Shown piece by piece: positions 8,024-18,179 of a stretch of DNA of 64,000 nucleotides. The notes beneath the pieces are model-generated. The model worked only from the letters and a program-made list of their open reading frames with translations. It searched no databases and was not told the DNA's origin. Location of the stretch: contig CAUWBF010000007.1 in the NCBI GenBank assembly GCA_963557785.1, positions 34,043 through 98,042 of the forward strand, written 5' to 3'. Source of the DNA: Merdicola sp963557785. Its GTDB lineage: Bacteria > Bacillota > Clostridia > TANB77 > CAG-508. A program made the translations under genes and the position numbers. Each line of letters begins with the position of its first letter. Within the stretch, counting starts at the first letter, position 1.

Positions 8024-9221
8024 TTATAACAACATTTTTAATATGAGATGGAACTCTAGCAACGCCACTTCGTTCACCATAATCTATATGAACAGTTCTA
8101 CCAATATAAGATTGAGAATCGAATAAAACTTCCTGTTGAACAATATGACTAGTACTTAAACGAGTTTCAAACTTTTCATTATTAATATCATTTTTACAAA
8201 GAAGAATAGGTAAATCACGTTTCTTTTCTTTATAAATATCAAGAATTATAAAATCTCCTTCAGTAGCATCTTTAAACTTCTCCATATAATTAGCTCTACG
8301 TCTACCATATTGATAATCAGTTTCAGCATTACGAAGTATAAGACCTTCAAATCCTAAATTAATAAAATGATTTCTAGCGTCAATAGCTTCATTATCATTA
8401 GTAATATATCCACTAGGAAGAATAATTAATTGTTCTTTATTATTATAATGTTCTTTAATATTATTAAAGCGAGTAGGCATTTTAATATGATAACGATATG
8501 TATTTCTATGAGTTTGATTACCTTCCATCATAATATCATAACACCAAAACTGAAGAAGTTTATTTTCAACACAATTAGCATCTTTAACAAAATGATTAAT
8601 TTGATTAATAGTATAACCCGGAAGATAAACTTCACCATCAAGTGCTGCAAATCCATTAATCATATCGTCGATAATATTTGTATTAATAGTAGCAAGCAGA
8701 TAATCTTCAAGATAGCCAAGAGTATGCCAAATAAGACCTTCACGACTTTGGAAACGAAGCCTAACAGGTTTAAACATATCATTTTGAGTATAAGCAGTAA
8801 CAATACAACGAAGACCATTAATCTTATACTGACCATACATACAACTGACTTTTTTCCAAACATTACCACTATACGTTTTAGCAAGCATTGGAAGTAGAAG
8901 ATTAGTATTTCCATTACTAAGGTCTTTAGGCAGATAAGTATTTAGAAAATTAAATAGAGTATCATTATCTCCATCCTCCACGGGGGGTAAACCCTGCATA
9001 TCACAAAGTTCATCAAGATATGTATATCCTTTTTTAATCTTATCGTTATATCTACTCTCAAGTTCTTTTTGACCATCTTTTTGAGTAACAGCATAAACTT
9101 CTTTACGAATATTACCTCGAACAAGACCATAAAAAACAGTGATACTATTAGTACCACTGTCAAGTTCAGCCCACCAAACAGTAGGCACACCATTGTTATT
9201 TCTACGATAAAGTTTATTCAT
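8004..9221 (-). CDS. ATP-dependent DNA ligase
   Basis: 405 residues. The nucleotidyltransferase motifs are present: QYKINGLR with the adenylated Lys near residue 133, LDGEVY (III), FEGLILRN (IV) and a YMEKFKD motif V, followed by an OB-fold tail. It seals nicks in phage DNA. The N-terminal 50 residues (WWAELDSG..TVFYGLVRG) resemble a WGR-type domain. A 17-bp GC-rich element lies in frame near residue 80 and encodes LPPVEDG, in the linker before the catalytic core. The ATG at 9221 is preferred to a GTG at 9230. Confidence 0.85.
   Translation of the reverse strand: MNKLYRRNNNGVPTVWWAELDSGTNSITVFYGLVRGNIRKEVYAVTQKDGQKELESRYNDKIKKGYTYLDELCDMQGLPPVEDGDNDTLFNFLNTYLPKDLSNGNTNLLLPMLAKTYSGNVWKKVSCMYGQYKINGLRCIVTAYTQNDMFKPVRLRFQSREGLIWHTLGYLEDYLLATINTNIIDDMINGFAALDGEVYLPGYTINQINHFVKDANCVENKLLQFWCYDIMMEGNQTHRNTYRYHIKMPTRFNNIKEHYNNKEQLIILPSGYITNDNEAIDARNHFINLGFEGLILRNAETDYQYGRRRANYMEKFKDATEGDFIILDIYKEKKRDLPILLCKNDINNEKFETRLSTSHIVQQEVLFDSQSYIGRTVHIDYGERSGVARVPSHIKNVVINGDTRL
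8972..8988 (+). repeat. 17-bp GC-rich element inside the ligase gene
   Basis: Exact CATCCTCCACGGGGGGT. The gene reads the opposite strand as PPVED. The insertion point is a linker between the WGR-like and ligase domains. Confidence 0.9.
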
Positions 9222-9774
9222 TATGTTCACTTATTTTTAAACCATTAAATGCAAAACTAACAGCTTTACCACCTAGAAGTTTAGCTTTACGCTGAGCAAT
9301 CGTTTCCTTTTTAGGCTTAATAGCCTTTGCAATACCGGTGCTAACATCAATGGGTTTACCTGTAAAGACATCTTTTGATTGATTAACTCTGCTAGCACTT
9401 CTAGTGCGTTTCCTTGGTTCTTTACTATAATATCGTACTGGGTTTCTTCTCTCGAAATCAAGATTTTTTTCATGTATATCAATAATTCTTTTAATAATAC
9501 TATTACGATAATCAATATAACTTTGAGCTTTTTCTGGATGATGTTCTAGAACAAGATAAAGTTTATCAAGAATATATTCAATACTAGAAAGAGTAATACG
9601 ATAACCATAATTAATAGTTTGTCTAGGACGAGAACCATCAGGATAAATAATAGTACAATCTAAATCTTTAATATAAGATTCAATTGCATCAGCCATTGTA
9701 GATTTATCAATAACATAATTAATATATCTAATATCTCTATCATCTAGCTTTTCTTCATATCCTTTTATTATCAT
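9214..9774 (-). CDS. Unknown basic protein (186 aa)
   Basis: 186 residues, helical in the first 110 and strongly basic afterwards (EPRKRTRSASRVNQSK, KPKKETIAQRKAKLL). It lies between the ligase and primase genes with 4-8 bp overlaps. A nucleic-acid-binding role is plausible but unproven. Confidence 0.55.
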   Translation of the reverse strand: MIIKGYEEKLDDRDIRYINYVIDKSTMADAIESYIKDLDCTIIYPDGSRPRQTINYGYRITLSSIEYILDKLYLVLEHHPEKAQSYIDYRNSIIKRIIDIHEKNLDFERRNPVRYYSKEPRKRTRSASRVNQSKDVFTGKPIDVSTGIAKAIKPKKETIAQRKAKLLGGKAVSFAFNGLKISEHNE

Positions 9775-10199
9775 AGATTTTCTTTCTTACATTTATAAAT
9801 AATAATACGAGTTGGTTTACCTATAAGACAATGATTATATTTAAACCATTCAATAATATCAAATGTAGGATAAGTTTTAGCTATTCCTTCAACAAGAGCA
9901 TAACCTTCTTGATAATTAAAATTACTATGAACAGTTCCACCATTATCAGTATCAAGTAAGCTAAACTTTTTGATATATTCAACGTCATCATTAGAAGATA
10001 GATTAATTTCTCCATAACAATAAATATCTTTTTTATCAATACGTTTATTATCTATATCAAGATATTCAAATTTATCAAGATTTTGTTCATCCTCTTCAGT
10101 AATTGGACGCATAACCGTATATGTAACACCAGCTAAACTTTTAGTATGGCAAAGTATTACTTTCTTCCGTATCCCAAGTAAATTCAGTTTCTTCTCCAT
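9771..10199 (-). CDS. Unknown protein (142 aa)
   Basis: 142 residues, no recognised domain. It overlaps the 3' end of the primase gene by 59 bp in another frame and the next gene by 4 bp. The ATG at 10199 is the only good start. A GEINLSS strand and a C-terminal RIIIYKCKKENL are the only notable features. Confidence 0.55.
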   Translation of the reverse strand: MEKKLNLLGIRKKVILCHTKSLAGVTYTVMRPITEEDEQNLDKFEYLDIDNKRIDKKDIYCYGEINLSSNDDVEYIKKFSLLDTDNGGTVHSNFNYQEGYALVEGIAKTYPTFDIIEWFKYNHCLIGKPTRIIIYKCKKENL

Positions 10200-11352
10200 A
10201 ATTCTCTTCTATATATTTAATAACTTGTTGAGTTAGTTCATTAATAACATTTGTAGAATAACTACTTCTCAATTCTGCAAAATCTTTAACACCAAGTTCT
10301 TTAGGAATAATAATAGGTATAATATCATAATCATTCTTAAGAATTATAGCTTCCATAAGACCAGTTCTATCATTATCCATAAGGCTAATAAGAAAACCAT
10401 TCCGATTAAGTTTACTACGAAGCCAATCATATTCAATTTGACGAAGTTTATAAGTTTCATGTGGAATATTAACAACACCAATAGTTTTAGATTCAAGGGT
10501 AGACCCCCCGTAGAGGATGGAATGATTAATACTCTTTAGATAACATTCAAGACTTAATCTATCTTTAGTAGATTTAGTTATAATAATAATGTCATAATTA
10601 TCTAATTCAAGATTAATAACTCCCTCAATAGTATTACTATTAGTTATAAACTTAACTTCAGTTTTCTTATTCCTATTTGGAAAATACAGTTTAACATTAA
10701 CTATTCCTCTTTTATCTTGCCCAAGAACGTAACCATAACATAAATCTGTTTTATTTTTATCATAAAAATATTTAGGAATAGGATTAGTAGAACGATTAAT
10801 ATAAAATTGGTCAACAGGATAAACAAAATGAGTATTAAGAAAATTAAGATTAATACCAAATTGTCCCCAATACTTAGCATCTAAATTATTCCACGGACGA
10901 GTAACAAGTTCAATAATAGGTTTATGATTACGTACATTACTAATAGCCCTAACAATATTATAATCGTTGTTTTCATCTTTATCTTGTCCATAAATAATAT
11001 TTCTAAAAGTATAAGCAATATGTTTAAGAACAAATAGAAATTGACTTTTAATAGAAATATCAATTTGCTTATGAACAATTTCAGAGAGTACAGTTGCAGC
11101 AGCATCTATACAATCTCCCCACCAATATCCAGCAAAATCTCTTCCTTTAAGTTTATTCCTATTATCATATCTAAAACCAAAACTAGGATGAGTATCTTCA
11201 CGAAAAGGACTAGATATAAATTCTCCTGTATCTATACAATGTTGTATATCTTCAACACTAATTCCAGTATAAGTACTAAAAATAGTAATTTGACTAACTT
11301 TAGAGAAAATATAATCTTTAGTTAAAATAGTATTACTAATATTTCTTTTCAT
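10141..11352 (-). CDS. DnaG-like primase without zinc cysteines
   Basis: About 403 residues. The N-terminus has the DnaG zinc-domain frame, SPFREDTHPSFGF followed by GYWWGDCIDAA, but the metal-binding cysteines are gone. A TOPRIM core follows: DIIIITKSTKDRLS (the Glu position is Lys-rich) and LISLMDNDRTG (the DxDxxG metal site). It would make RNA primers for the PolB replisome. A GC-rich element is read in frame as HSILYGGSTLES between TOPRIM strands. I start at 11352, because the upstream extension crosses a terminator. Confidence 0.7.
   Translation of the reverse strand: MKRNISNTILTKDYIFSKVSQITIFSTYTGISVEDIQHCIDTGEFISSPFREDTHPSFGFRYDNRNKLKGRDFAGYWWGDCIDAAATVLSEIVHKQIDISIKSQFLFVLKHIAYTFRNIIYGQDKDENNDYNIVRAISNVRNHKPIIELVTRPWNNLDAKYWGQFGINLNFLNTHFVYPVDQFYINRSTNPIPKYFYDKNKTDLCYGYVLGQDKRGIVNVKLYFPNRNKKTEVKFITNSNTIEGVINLELDNYDIIIITKSTKDRLSLECYLKSINHSILYGGSTLESKTIGVVNIPHETYKLRQIEYDWLRSKLNRNGFLISLMDNDRTGLMEAIILKNDYDIIPIIIPKELGVKDFAELRSSYSTNVINELTQQVIKYIEENYGEETEFTWDTEESNTLPY
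10503..10519 (-). repeat. 17-bp GC-rich element inside the primase gene
   Basis: Exact minus-oriented CATCCTCTACGGGGGGT. Same strand as the gene, read as ILYGGS within the TOPRIM region. Confidence 0.9.
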
Positions 11353-11391
11353 AATATTTCTAATTTGACCTTTATCGTGAACATATAAAAA

Positions 11392-11428
11392 AAGAGGACT
11401 AGGTACTAAAATAGTACCCAATCCTCTT
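11392..11428 (-). terminator. Rho-independent terminator
   Basis: AAGAGGA/TCCTCTT and GGTACT/AGTACC stems around an AAAAT loop, followed on the minus strand by six Ts. It lies about 30 bp after the stop of the 339-residue gene and ahead of the primase start. Confidence 0.85.
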
Positions 11429-11458
11429 ACATACAACTATTTAACTAACTTTAATTTT

Positions 11459-12478
11459 TTAAAATGGCAAATCTTCTGTTGGATTAACAAAAGCACCAGC
11501 AGCATCATTACCACCACCAAATGGACTAAAATCTCCACCGCCATTAAATCCACTAACAGGATTTATAGGAGCAGCAGTTTGAACACCAGGCATTACACCA
11601 ACACCAGGCATAGCAACATTTGGCTGTTTAGCTTGTTCGGCAGATTTTTGATAAACAATACTTTCTTTATAAGGGTCAATATGCAAACTAGGAGCAGATT
11701 GTTCTTTATAAAGTTCAATAACTCCATCATTGATAAATGTAGGAAATCCTAAATCACCAAATGAAGATTTACTTCCAACAACAGCACGCCATTTACCATC
11801 ATTCTTAACGAAACGAAGAAGCTTCATCCAAATAGTAATAGGTTTACCTTTAGCATCATTATAAACAGGTTTACCATTATTGTTAAGTAACTTAACATAA
11901 TTTTCAAACACAGTTTTATAACCAGATATAACTTCTTCAGCCTCAACAGGTACATACTGCATATTTTCATCAAAATCTTCAAAAGGCAAAGTAAGAGCAT
12001 CAATTTCTTCTTCTGTTAAATCACGACCTTTAAGAACAAATACATTATATATATGTTTCATAAAGCGGAAAATGTTATCAACTTTCCAAGCACCTTTACC
12101 ACCGGGAATAGTTTCAACATTACTTTCAGCAGGAAGAAGGCGTTGAGTTACATAACGACGTTCATTGATATTTTCATGATTACTAGCAAAAGTAAATGTA
12201 AGATAAGGAATACTCATACCAGCAAATGAAGGCATACCTTGAACATCATCTTTCAATGTAGCCCAATCAACTTTAACATCTTCAAGATGACCAATAAACA
12301 AGCCATTAGCTTTATTACAATCAGTACGTTCATCAAACTTTTTACGAGTTACATCACGTAAATCGTTATTAATACCTCTACCTCTACGTTTTTTAGGAGT
12401 TTGTACTTCTGCATTAGCAGTTTGTTCAGCACTTGCTACAACAGTAGCTTCATTCTTAATTTCTTTTTCTGTCGACAT
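11459..12478 (-). CDS. Probable ssDNA-binding protein with SSB-like tail
   Basis: 339 residues. The C-terminus is a Gly/Pro-rich disordered stretch ending NPTEDLPF, which resembles the acidic SSB tip (DDDIPF) that recruits replication partners. The N-terminus has a Lys/Arg patch (KKRRGRGINNDLRD). The middle is a globular beta-rich domain. It has its own terminator, and the next upstream gene ends in another terminator, so it is a single-gene unit. Start at 12478 because the upstream extension is a Leu/Ile run that reads into the neighbouring terminator. SSB function is inference. Confidence 0.55.
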   Translation of the reverse strand: MSTEKEIKNEATVVASAEQTANAEVQTPKKRRGRGINNDLRDVTRKKFDERTDCNKANGLFIGHLEDVKVDWATLKDDVQGMPSFAGMSIPYLTFTFASNHENINERRYVTQRLLPAESNVETIPGGKGAWKVDNIFRFMKHIYNVFVLKGRDLTEEEIDALTLPFEDFDENMQYVPVEAEEVISGYKTVFENYVKLLNNNGKPVYNDAKGKPITIWMKLLRFVKNDGKWRAVVGSKSSFGDLGFPTFINDGVIELYKEQSAPSLHIDPYKESIVYQKSAEQAKQPNVAMPGVGVMPGVQTAAPINPVSGFNGGGDFSPFGGGNDAAGAFVNPTEDLPF

Positions 12479-12513
12479 AATTAAAGTAATTAAAAGAATT
12501 ATTAGATAAAATA

Positions 12514-12550
12514 AGAGCTGCACTATTAGCAATACTAACAATGCAGCTCT
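12514..12550 (-). terminator. Rho-independent terminator
   Basis: AGAGCTGCA pairs perfectly with TGCAGCTCT around a 19-base loop, followed on the minus strand by TATTTTAT. It ends the 275-residue gene. Confidence 0.8.
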
Positions 12551-12587
12551 ATGTTCAAGATACTATATTTCTAGGACGAAGATTTGA

Positions 12588-13415
12588 TTATTCAGCAGTT
12601 TCTTCTTTTTCAGCTTTCTTACCGATACGAACAGGTTCTTCATCTTTATATTCGGTAAGCATTGCAATCTTAACAACAATATCTTTATGACCGTTATTAA
12701 CAACAGCTTCTTGCAAGTTGTCAATATCTACTGTATAAACACGATTCTTAGAAGTAGCTTCTTCATCAGTCATATCAGCTTTCAACTGTTTCCAAACATT
12801 AGAATCAGTAAAGTTAAGAGTTACACCAATACCAGACAAAGCAGCAGTATTAGCACACTTAGAACCTTTAATCTTAGCAACTTCATCACCTTGAATACAG
12901 CTAACCAAAAGTTCTTTCTGTTTATCTTCGGTAATACCTTTACGACTAAGAGCAGCTTTAAGTTCTTCATTAGAAGAAGATAAAGCACCTTTAAGAGTTT
13001 CTTGGAAATAAGTATTAATATACTTAATCTTATCATTCTTAGTCATACGAACACGAGTAGTGCAAGGATTACCATTCTTGTCTAATTCAGCAATACCTTT
13101 AGCCAAAGCCCAAATATCAAATTCAGCATGAACAGCCATAGCAGCTTCGGGAGATTCAATATCCAAACCTTGTTCTTCACAGAAAGCAACAACTTCGGGT
13201 ACTTTATTGATAATAGCATTATCAATATTTGCACAGTTATTAATGAACATTACATATTCACCATGAGCAATGCCGAGAGCTTTAGAAACTTGGGCAGTCA
13301 TACGGAAACTACCGGGAGTAGAAACAACTACCAATTCAGGTTCTTCACTAACTGCTCTTTGACCAGCATTAACAATACCCATACCAAAACTCAAACCTTT
13401 CTTAAAGTCTTTCAT
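12588..13415 (-). CDS. Unknown abundant-looking replication-arm protein (275 aa)
   Basis: 275 residues with a mixed alpha/beta composition and a charged C-terminal tail (KKAEKEETAE). Codons are richer in G/C at third positions than in neighbouring genes, a pattern also seen in the capsid gene and in the SSB-like gene at 25927-26703, which suggests high expression. It lies between the RecT-like gene and the SSB-like gene at 11459-12478, with its own terminator. It may be part of the recombination or ssDNA-handling set. No domain recognised. Confidence 0.6.
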   Translation of the reverse strand: MKDFKKGLSFGMGIVNAGQRAVSEEPELVVVSTPGSFRMTAQVSKALGIAHGEYVMFINNCANIDNAIINKVPEVVAFCEEQGLDIESPEAAMAVHAEFDIWALAKGIAELDKNGNPCTTRVRMTKNDKIKYINTYFQETLKGALSSSNEELKAALSRKGITEDKQKELLVSCIQGDEVAKIKGSKCANTAALSGIGVTLNFTDSNVWKQLKADMTDEEATSKNRVYTVDIDNLQEAVVNNGHKDIVVKIAMLTEYKDEEPVRIGKKAEKEETAE

Positions 13416-13493
13416 AATTTTTGTAATTTAAAAGTGAATAATATCAGTCATACGACTGTTTTGTTTAATAATAATTTCTCTAGTTTGTTTATG

Positions 13494-14426
13494 TTATTGA
13501 ATTTCAGTAATATCAATAATATCTTCATTACTCAAATCAATACCTTGCATAGTCTTTAATTCTTCTGTGCTTAAACAGCCCATAATTAAATCATTAGCAA
13601 TTTCACGAGCACCATAAACAAATGCTCTATGACTTATCATTATTTTAGGATATTTCTTATAAGTATCTTTTTCAAAACATCCAGCAACAATAGCATCTTT
13701 ATAAGTAAACTCACCAGTAGCAACCATATTACGTTCTCCAATTTTACGATAAAAACGATAACTAGTAATATAATCAATAGGAACAGCAGGTATTCTATAA
13801 ACAGGAACTTTACCAGTAGAAGCAATTTGTTTAGCTTCATTAGTATTAGTAGCTATTTCAAACTTACCATTAAGTTGATATTCTTTATATACATTACCAT
13901 TATAATCTTTATAATATTTAACAGGATAAACATATATATGTTCATGGTCTTTATCTTCTGTATTTTTAGTTTGTGCCTCTTTGGGAGTAAGACACTTAAT
14001 ACAGTCAGATGGAAGTTTATCTTCATCATAAGCATTAAAGCCATCTGTATATTCGTACAGAGCGCGATAATTATCTACTTTTTCCCAACTCACGCTGCCT
14101 TTGACAAGTAATGCCTTAATAATGTGAACATCAACACCTGTTTTACCTTGAACTACATGAATATGTTCAATGCAAGTAGAAAATGGAAGTCTAAGGTCTT
14201 TAGCTCTCATTGCAATAGCAAGACCATCTTCAACAGACTTAATACCACATTTATCACTACGCATAACACGTTTGATAAATACTTCAAGACTTGCAATTTC
14301 AGCTTCACTCATATAATTAAGCTGATATGGAGCAACAGAATGTTGAACACCATGTTGTTTTTCAATACCACTATTACTAACAGCAACAGTAGTATCATTA
14401 ACTTTAACTTCTTTATCTTCGTCCAT
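13494..14426 (-). CDS. RecT/Bet-like single-strand annealing protein
   Basis: 310 residues. GLAIAMRAKDLRLPFSTCIE, followed by a lipophilic VHIIKALL block and a late YPKIMISHRAFVYGAREI...IMGCLSTEEL, matches the layout of RecT/Bet recombinases (selection of ssDNA-binding residues, then the conserved RA..G.R helix and a closing STEEL). Such proteins anneal complementary strands during phage recombination and replication. The family call rests on motif resemblance. Confidence 0.6.
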   Translation of the reverse strand: MDEDKEVKVNDTTVAVSNSGIEKQHGVQHSVAPYQLNYMSEAEIASLEVFIKRVMRSDKCGIKSVEDGLAIAMRAKDLRLPFSTCIEHIHVVQGKTGVDVHIIKALLVKGSVSWEKVDNYRALYEYTDGFNAYDEDKLPSDCIKCLTPKEAQTKNTEDKDHEHIYVYPVKYYKDYNGNVYKEYQLNGKFEIATNTNEAKQIASTGKVPVYRIPAVPIDYITSYRFYRKIGERNMVATGEFTYKDAIVAGCFEKDTYKKYPKIMISHRAFVYGAREIANDLIMGCLSTEELKTMQGIDLSNEDIIDITEIQ

Positions 14427-14478
14427 TCTATCAAAGAGCGATTTTGATTACACAACAAATGTAACTATTATATTTATA

Positions 14479-15855
14479 CTAGCAAACAATATCATCAAAA
14501 TTTTGAGCACTAATATCAGAATTAACATTCTGTATAACTTCATGTTTAGCCGATAACTTTTCCTTTTTAAGACTTGCTTCCTCAATAGTACCAGCTATAT
14601 AAAGTTTATGTACTTTAAGTTTTGATTGACTACAATTAACATTATTATAACGATAGATAAGTTCATCTATTGTATCACATAAAGGTGAGGTTAAAATCCA
14701 TTCGTCTACGCTTGTTTCTAGGCTGTCAGTTGAATTATTTTTTATAGATAATACTCTTAATAAGCCATCATTAAAAGACTTCAAATTCAGCGTGGAAATA
14801 GCCTTAGATTTGATTATACGAGCAGTCCCTTTCTTGCTTCCAGACTTGTATAAAATAGGAATACCATTACTATCAACTAGAACTTTATCCTCAATTTTAT
14901 CATGGTAATCACCACAAATTTCACCTAATTTATCATTAATATATTTAGTTACAGTAGCAGCATATTCACCTCTCTTACTAATAATAAGAAATCGTTTATC
15001 AGGATTATCTTTAATAATTTCAACTATCCTTTCTAGCTTACAAACATTATCAGAACATATAAGCATACGTTCACGAACAATACTATAAAAAGTCTTAACT
15101 CGTTCAGCAAGAACAAGAGGATTATAACATTCATCAATTTGTTTACTAAAAGGATTAGTCATATCCATATCAGCACTCCATCCATTATATTCAGCTATTT
15201 CTGTAATATATTGAATAGCACTACGTCCATCTTGAGTACCATTTCGAGCACATTTAATATTATCAAGATTACCAAATACTTGAATAGTCTGAGTAATAAA
15301 TTCAGTATATTTATCATAATTAGTAATATCTTCTTGACTAGTAAATAAAATCTGCTCTCTGTGTTCCTCTACGGGGAGTATAGCTCGCATACCACTAGAA
15401 TTTAGAATATTATTAATAGGTGGAATATTATTATAAATCTTAGTTAATGTAGAAGTATCAATAGTTTTTTCAGTTAAAATCATAAGTTTAAATCTAGCAT
15501 GATTAAAAACTGTATTACAAGATAAATTCCATTCGTTAACTCCAACAACAATAGAAATATCATAACTATAATTATATCTACTATTAACATAAGTATGAGT
15601 AAGAATATTAATAGTATCTATATTTATATTATGATTTTTAAGACCATCAACAATTTCAGTTCTTCTTTTCCAATTATCTGTAACAATAAGTATTTTAATA
15701 TTATCATTCTTATTTCTCATAAGACTAATAATTCTACTTATAATTTCACAATAATCAACAGGTGGAACACAATTAATAGTTCCAATACCTTTATATTCTT
15801 TAGAACCCCATTTATTAATTAGTCTATCATAAGTTTCTTCAACTATATTTTTCAT
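14479..15855 (-). CDS. SF2-helicase-like protein, degenerate
   Basis: 458 residues. The layout suggests two RecA-like halves: an N-terminal region with ILIVTDNWKRRTEIVDGL and SIVVGVNEWN, and a second half with RFLIISKRGEYAATVTKYIND, similar to helicase motif IV. A clear Walker A lysine is not visible (GTINCVPPVDYC at that place), so the ATPase may be inactive. A truncated GC-rich element is read in frame as ILPVEEHR. The stop and start overlap the polymerase gene (ATGA). Confidence 0.45.
   Translation of the reverse strand: MKNIVEETYDRLINKWGSKEYKGIGTINCVPPVDYCEIISRIISLMRNKNDNIKILIVTDNWKRRTEIVDGLKNHNINIDTINILTHTYVNSRYNYSYDISIVVGVNEWNLSCNTVFNHARFKLMILTEKTIDTSTLTKIYNNIPPINNILNSSGMRAILPVEEHREQILFTSQEDITNYDKYTEFITQTIQVFGNLDNIKCARNGTQDGRSAIQYITEIAEYNGWSADMDMTNPFSKQIDECYNPLVLAERVKTFYSIVRERMLICSDNVCKLERIVEIIKDNPDKRFLIISKRGEYAATVTKYINDKLGEICGDYHDKIEDKVLVDSNGIPILYKSGSKKGTARIIKSKAISTLNLKSFNDGLLRVLSIKNNSTDSLETSVDEWILTSPLCDTIDELIYRYNNVNCSQSKLKVHKLYIAGTIEEASLKKEKLSAKHEVIQNVNSDISAQNFDDIVC
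15363..15379 (+). repeat. GC-rich element, 14 of 17 bases, inside the helicase-like gene
   Basis: CCTCTACGGGGAGT with the leading CAT replaced, followed by TATAGC as at 60362. It is read as LPVEE on the gene strand. Confidence 0.85.
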
Positions 15856-18179
15856 CCAAAATCATCTTCATTAAAAATAGGATTATACATACCACTATAT
15901 TTTTTAATTTTACTTTTACCTTTACCTTTAGGAGAAATTTTAAGTTTGATAGGATTAATAATCTTCATAGCTTCTTGATAATAAAATTTAAAATTAATAT
16001 CTCTAAGAGAAATATCTTTATCATCAAGACTATTAATAACTGTTACAACAGAACCAGCTGCCATTCTACTACGAGAACCATTATCGTTATGAACTTTCTC
16101 AATAATATAACCTCTATTAGAAACATAAAACCTAACATATCTTTGACAAATAACATGAGTAACTTGTCCATTTTCAATCTTAGTTTCTTCTACATGAAAT
16201 TGTCTACCAACATTTTGAGTAAGACAAAAGTCAAGAATATTAGTAGCTTCTTGAAGAGTATCCATAACAGGTTTATTCTTAAGAAAATAGTTTTCAATAG
16301 CTTGAGCAACAATAGGCATAGAATAACCTTTAGTTAAATCTAAAGAATACATCATAGGATTAAGAGCGCCTTTAGATTCAAGCTTAAGTTTATGAACACC
16401 ATTTTTAATAACTCTAAATTGGCTAAGATAATTATTTATATCTCTACTAACAAGACAATGATAATAATCAGTATCAAACTTAAGTTTAGTAGTTTGTTCC
16501 CAATCATCTTTAATACGATTATAAATATCAATATCTCGTTTATAAAGTTTAATAACAATACCATCTGTATTAGCACTTAACACATGAATATTGTTTAACT
16601 CTAATTCCTCAACCAACATTAACATCATTAACTGCCCATTAATAGTAGTTTTAAGTACAGCTAATCTATCATAAAGATTACCATTTTCAAATCCAAGTTT
16701 ACCATAAACAGAATTAATAACAATCTTTAAAACTAAAGCTAAAGTATCTCTATCAATTCCGTCAACAGTATCTTCATCGCTGTGTTTAACTTCAACTCTT
16801 TTATTTTTAAGCCAACCAATAAGATTACAAAAAGCATTAGTATCAAGATGAGCTGGAGCTACTTTATGAGCAGCAATAATACTAGGATACATACTATTAA
16901 TATCAGCATGAATATAAACATAGTCATCATTGCCAAGTACATCGTGTTGACCCCCCGTGGAGGATGGAAATAATTCTCTTCCACTACTCCAAAGTTCAAC
17001 AGGATTATCTTGACTATGTAAACCTCCAGTTGCAACAGTATAAGTTACATTTCCAATTTTAACTTCTTTACTAAACGCATCTTTATTAACTCTATAAATA
17101 GTAGTTTTAAGACATTCATCAAGAAAATCTTGCATAGGTTTAGTTTTGAATTTAATAAAAGGAAAAATAACTTTTTTAAAACTCATAGCAGTTCTTTCAG
17201 TTTTCTTACCTTTCCATTGTTCGGGAGCAAGACCACTAAACTTACTATAAAATTTCTCAAAAAGAATATCAGCAGTTTTACTACGACTAGAATTAAGAAC
17301 ATCAACATCATATGCTTTACTAATAGCATAACGAGATTTAATTTCTTCTGGATAAAGACGAACTATTTCAGCTACAATGAAAACATCATTAAGATTATAA
17401 TACATCATAGGTTCAATATATTCATCAAGAATAAATCTATCCCATTTATCTACTAGTTTATTAAGCTGACTAATACTCATTCCTTTAAGACTAGGAATTT
17501 CATCATATAGTTCAGCTTCTTTTTCATTAATATCAGGAAGTTCATATTCTAGAAGTTCATACCATTGAAGATTAATTGAAGTTTGCTTTAAACCTTTAGG
17601 AACAGGTTTACGTTCACCTGTTTTACTATCTACAACTACACTTGCTTTATTAAGAGCAAATATACGCATTACATCAATACCTGTAAATGGTAGTTTATAT
17701 TTTCTAAGACTATTAAGATAAAAATCAGTTTTAAATTTATCTTTATCATCTTGACTAGAAATAATAGTTTTACTAGTTTCATATAACTTATTAATAAGTT
17801 CTTTCGTACTATTCGTACGCATATAAAAACTAAGTAAAGCAGCAATCATAAGATTATCATAATTGAAATTATTAAATCCATACAAGTCAGTACGAATAAT
17901 ATTTCCATTAGAATCTTTATAACATCTAGTCTTATTAATATAACCTATCATAGAAAGTAATTGACTATCATCTATATCTGTTATATAAAACTTATATTTT
18001 TCAACAGTTTTAAGACGAGCCTTAATTTCTTCAACAGATAGTTTTTGAACTAAAGGAATAGGTTTATTATCAGCATTAACACAATCTTTAAATACTTTAA
18101 GATAACTATTAATACTAACAAAAGTAACAGAAAAGAAATTTCTTAAAACTTCAACATCATAAGCTATACAATTAATCAT
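15852..18179 (-). CDS. Family B DNA polymerase
   Basis: 775 residues. The exonuclease begins with DVE near residue 8 (Exo I) and NFNYDNL near 104 (Exo II). Polymerase motif A is HADINSMYPSI near 427, motif B KIVINSVYGKLG near 490, and motif C NTDGIVIK near 540, where the usual DTD is NTD. This is the phage replicase. A GC-rich element is inserted in frame (PSSTGGQHD) about 20 residues before motif A, close to the active site yet tolerated. The first base of the next gene's ATG overlaps its stop. Confidence 0.92.
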   Translation of the reverse strand: MINCIAYDVEVLRNFFSVTFVSINSYLKVFKDCVNADNKPIPLVQKLSVEEIKARLKTVEKYKFYITDIDDSQLLSMIGYINKTRCYKDSNGNIIRTDLYGFNNFNYDNLMIAALLSFYMRTNSTKELINKLYETSKTIISSQDDKDKFKTDFYLNSLRKYKLPFTGIDVMRIFALNKASVVVDSKTGERKPVPKGLKQTSINLQWYELLEYELPDINEKEAELYDEIPSLKGMSISQLNKLVDKWDRFILDEYIEPMMYYNLNDVFIVAEIVRLYPEEIKSRYAISKAYDVDVLNSSRSKTADILFEKFYSKFSGLAPEQWKGKKTERTAMSFKKVIFPFIKFKTKPMQDFLDECLKTTIYRVNKDAFSKEVKIGNVTYTVATGGLHSQDNPVELWSSGRELFPSSTGGQHDVLGNDDYVYIHADINSMYPSIIAAHKVAPAHLDTNAFCNLIGWLKNKRVEVKHSDEDTVDGIDRDTLALVLKIVINSVYGKLGFENGNLYDRLAVLKTTINGQLMMLMLVEELELNNIHVLSANTDGIVIKLYKRDIDIYNRIKDDWEQTTKLKFDTDYYHCLVSRDINNYLSQFRVIKNGVHKLKLESKGALNPMMYSLDLTKGYSMPIVAQAIENYFLKNKPVMDTLQEATNILDFCLTQNVGRQFHVEETKIENGQVTHVICQRYVRFYVSNRGYIIEKVHNDNGSRSRMAAGSVVTVINSLDDKDISLRDINFKFYYQEAMKIINPIKLKISPKGKGKSKIKKYSGMYNPIFNEDDFG
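16950..16966 (-). repeat. 17-bp GC-rich element inside the DNA polymerase gene
   Basis: Exact CATCCTCCACGGGGGGT followed by CAACACG, read in frame as SSTGGQH just upstream of motif A. Confidence 0.9.
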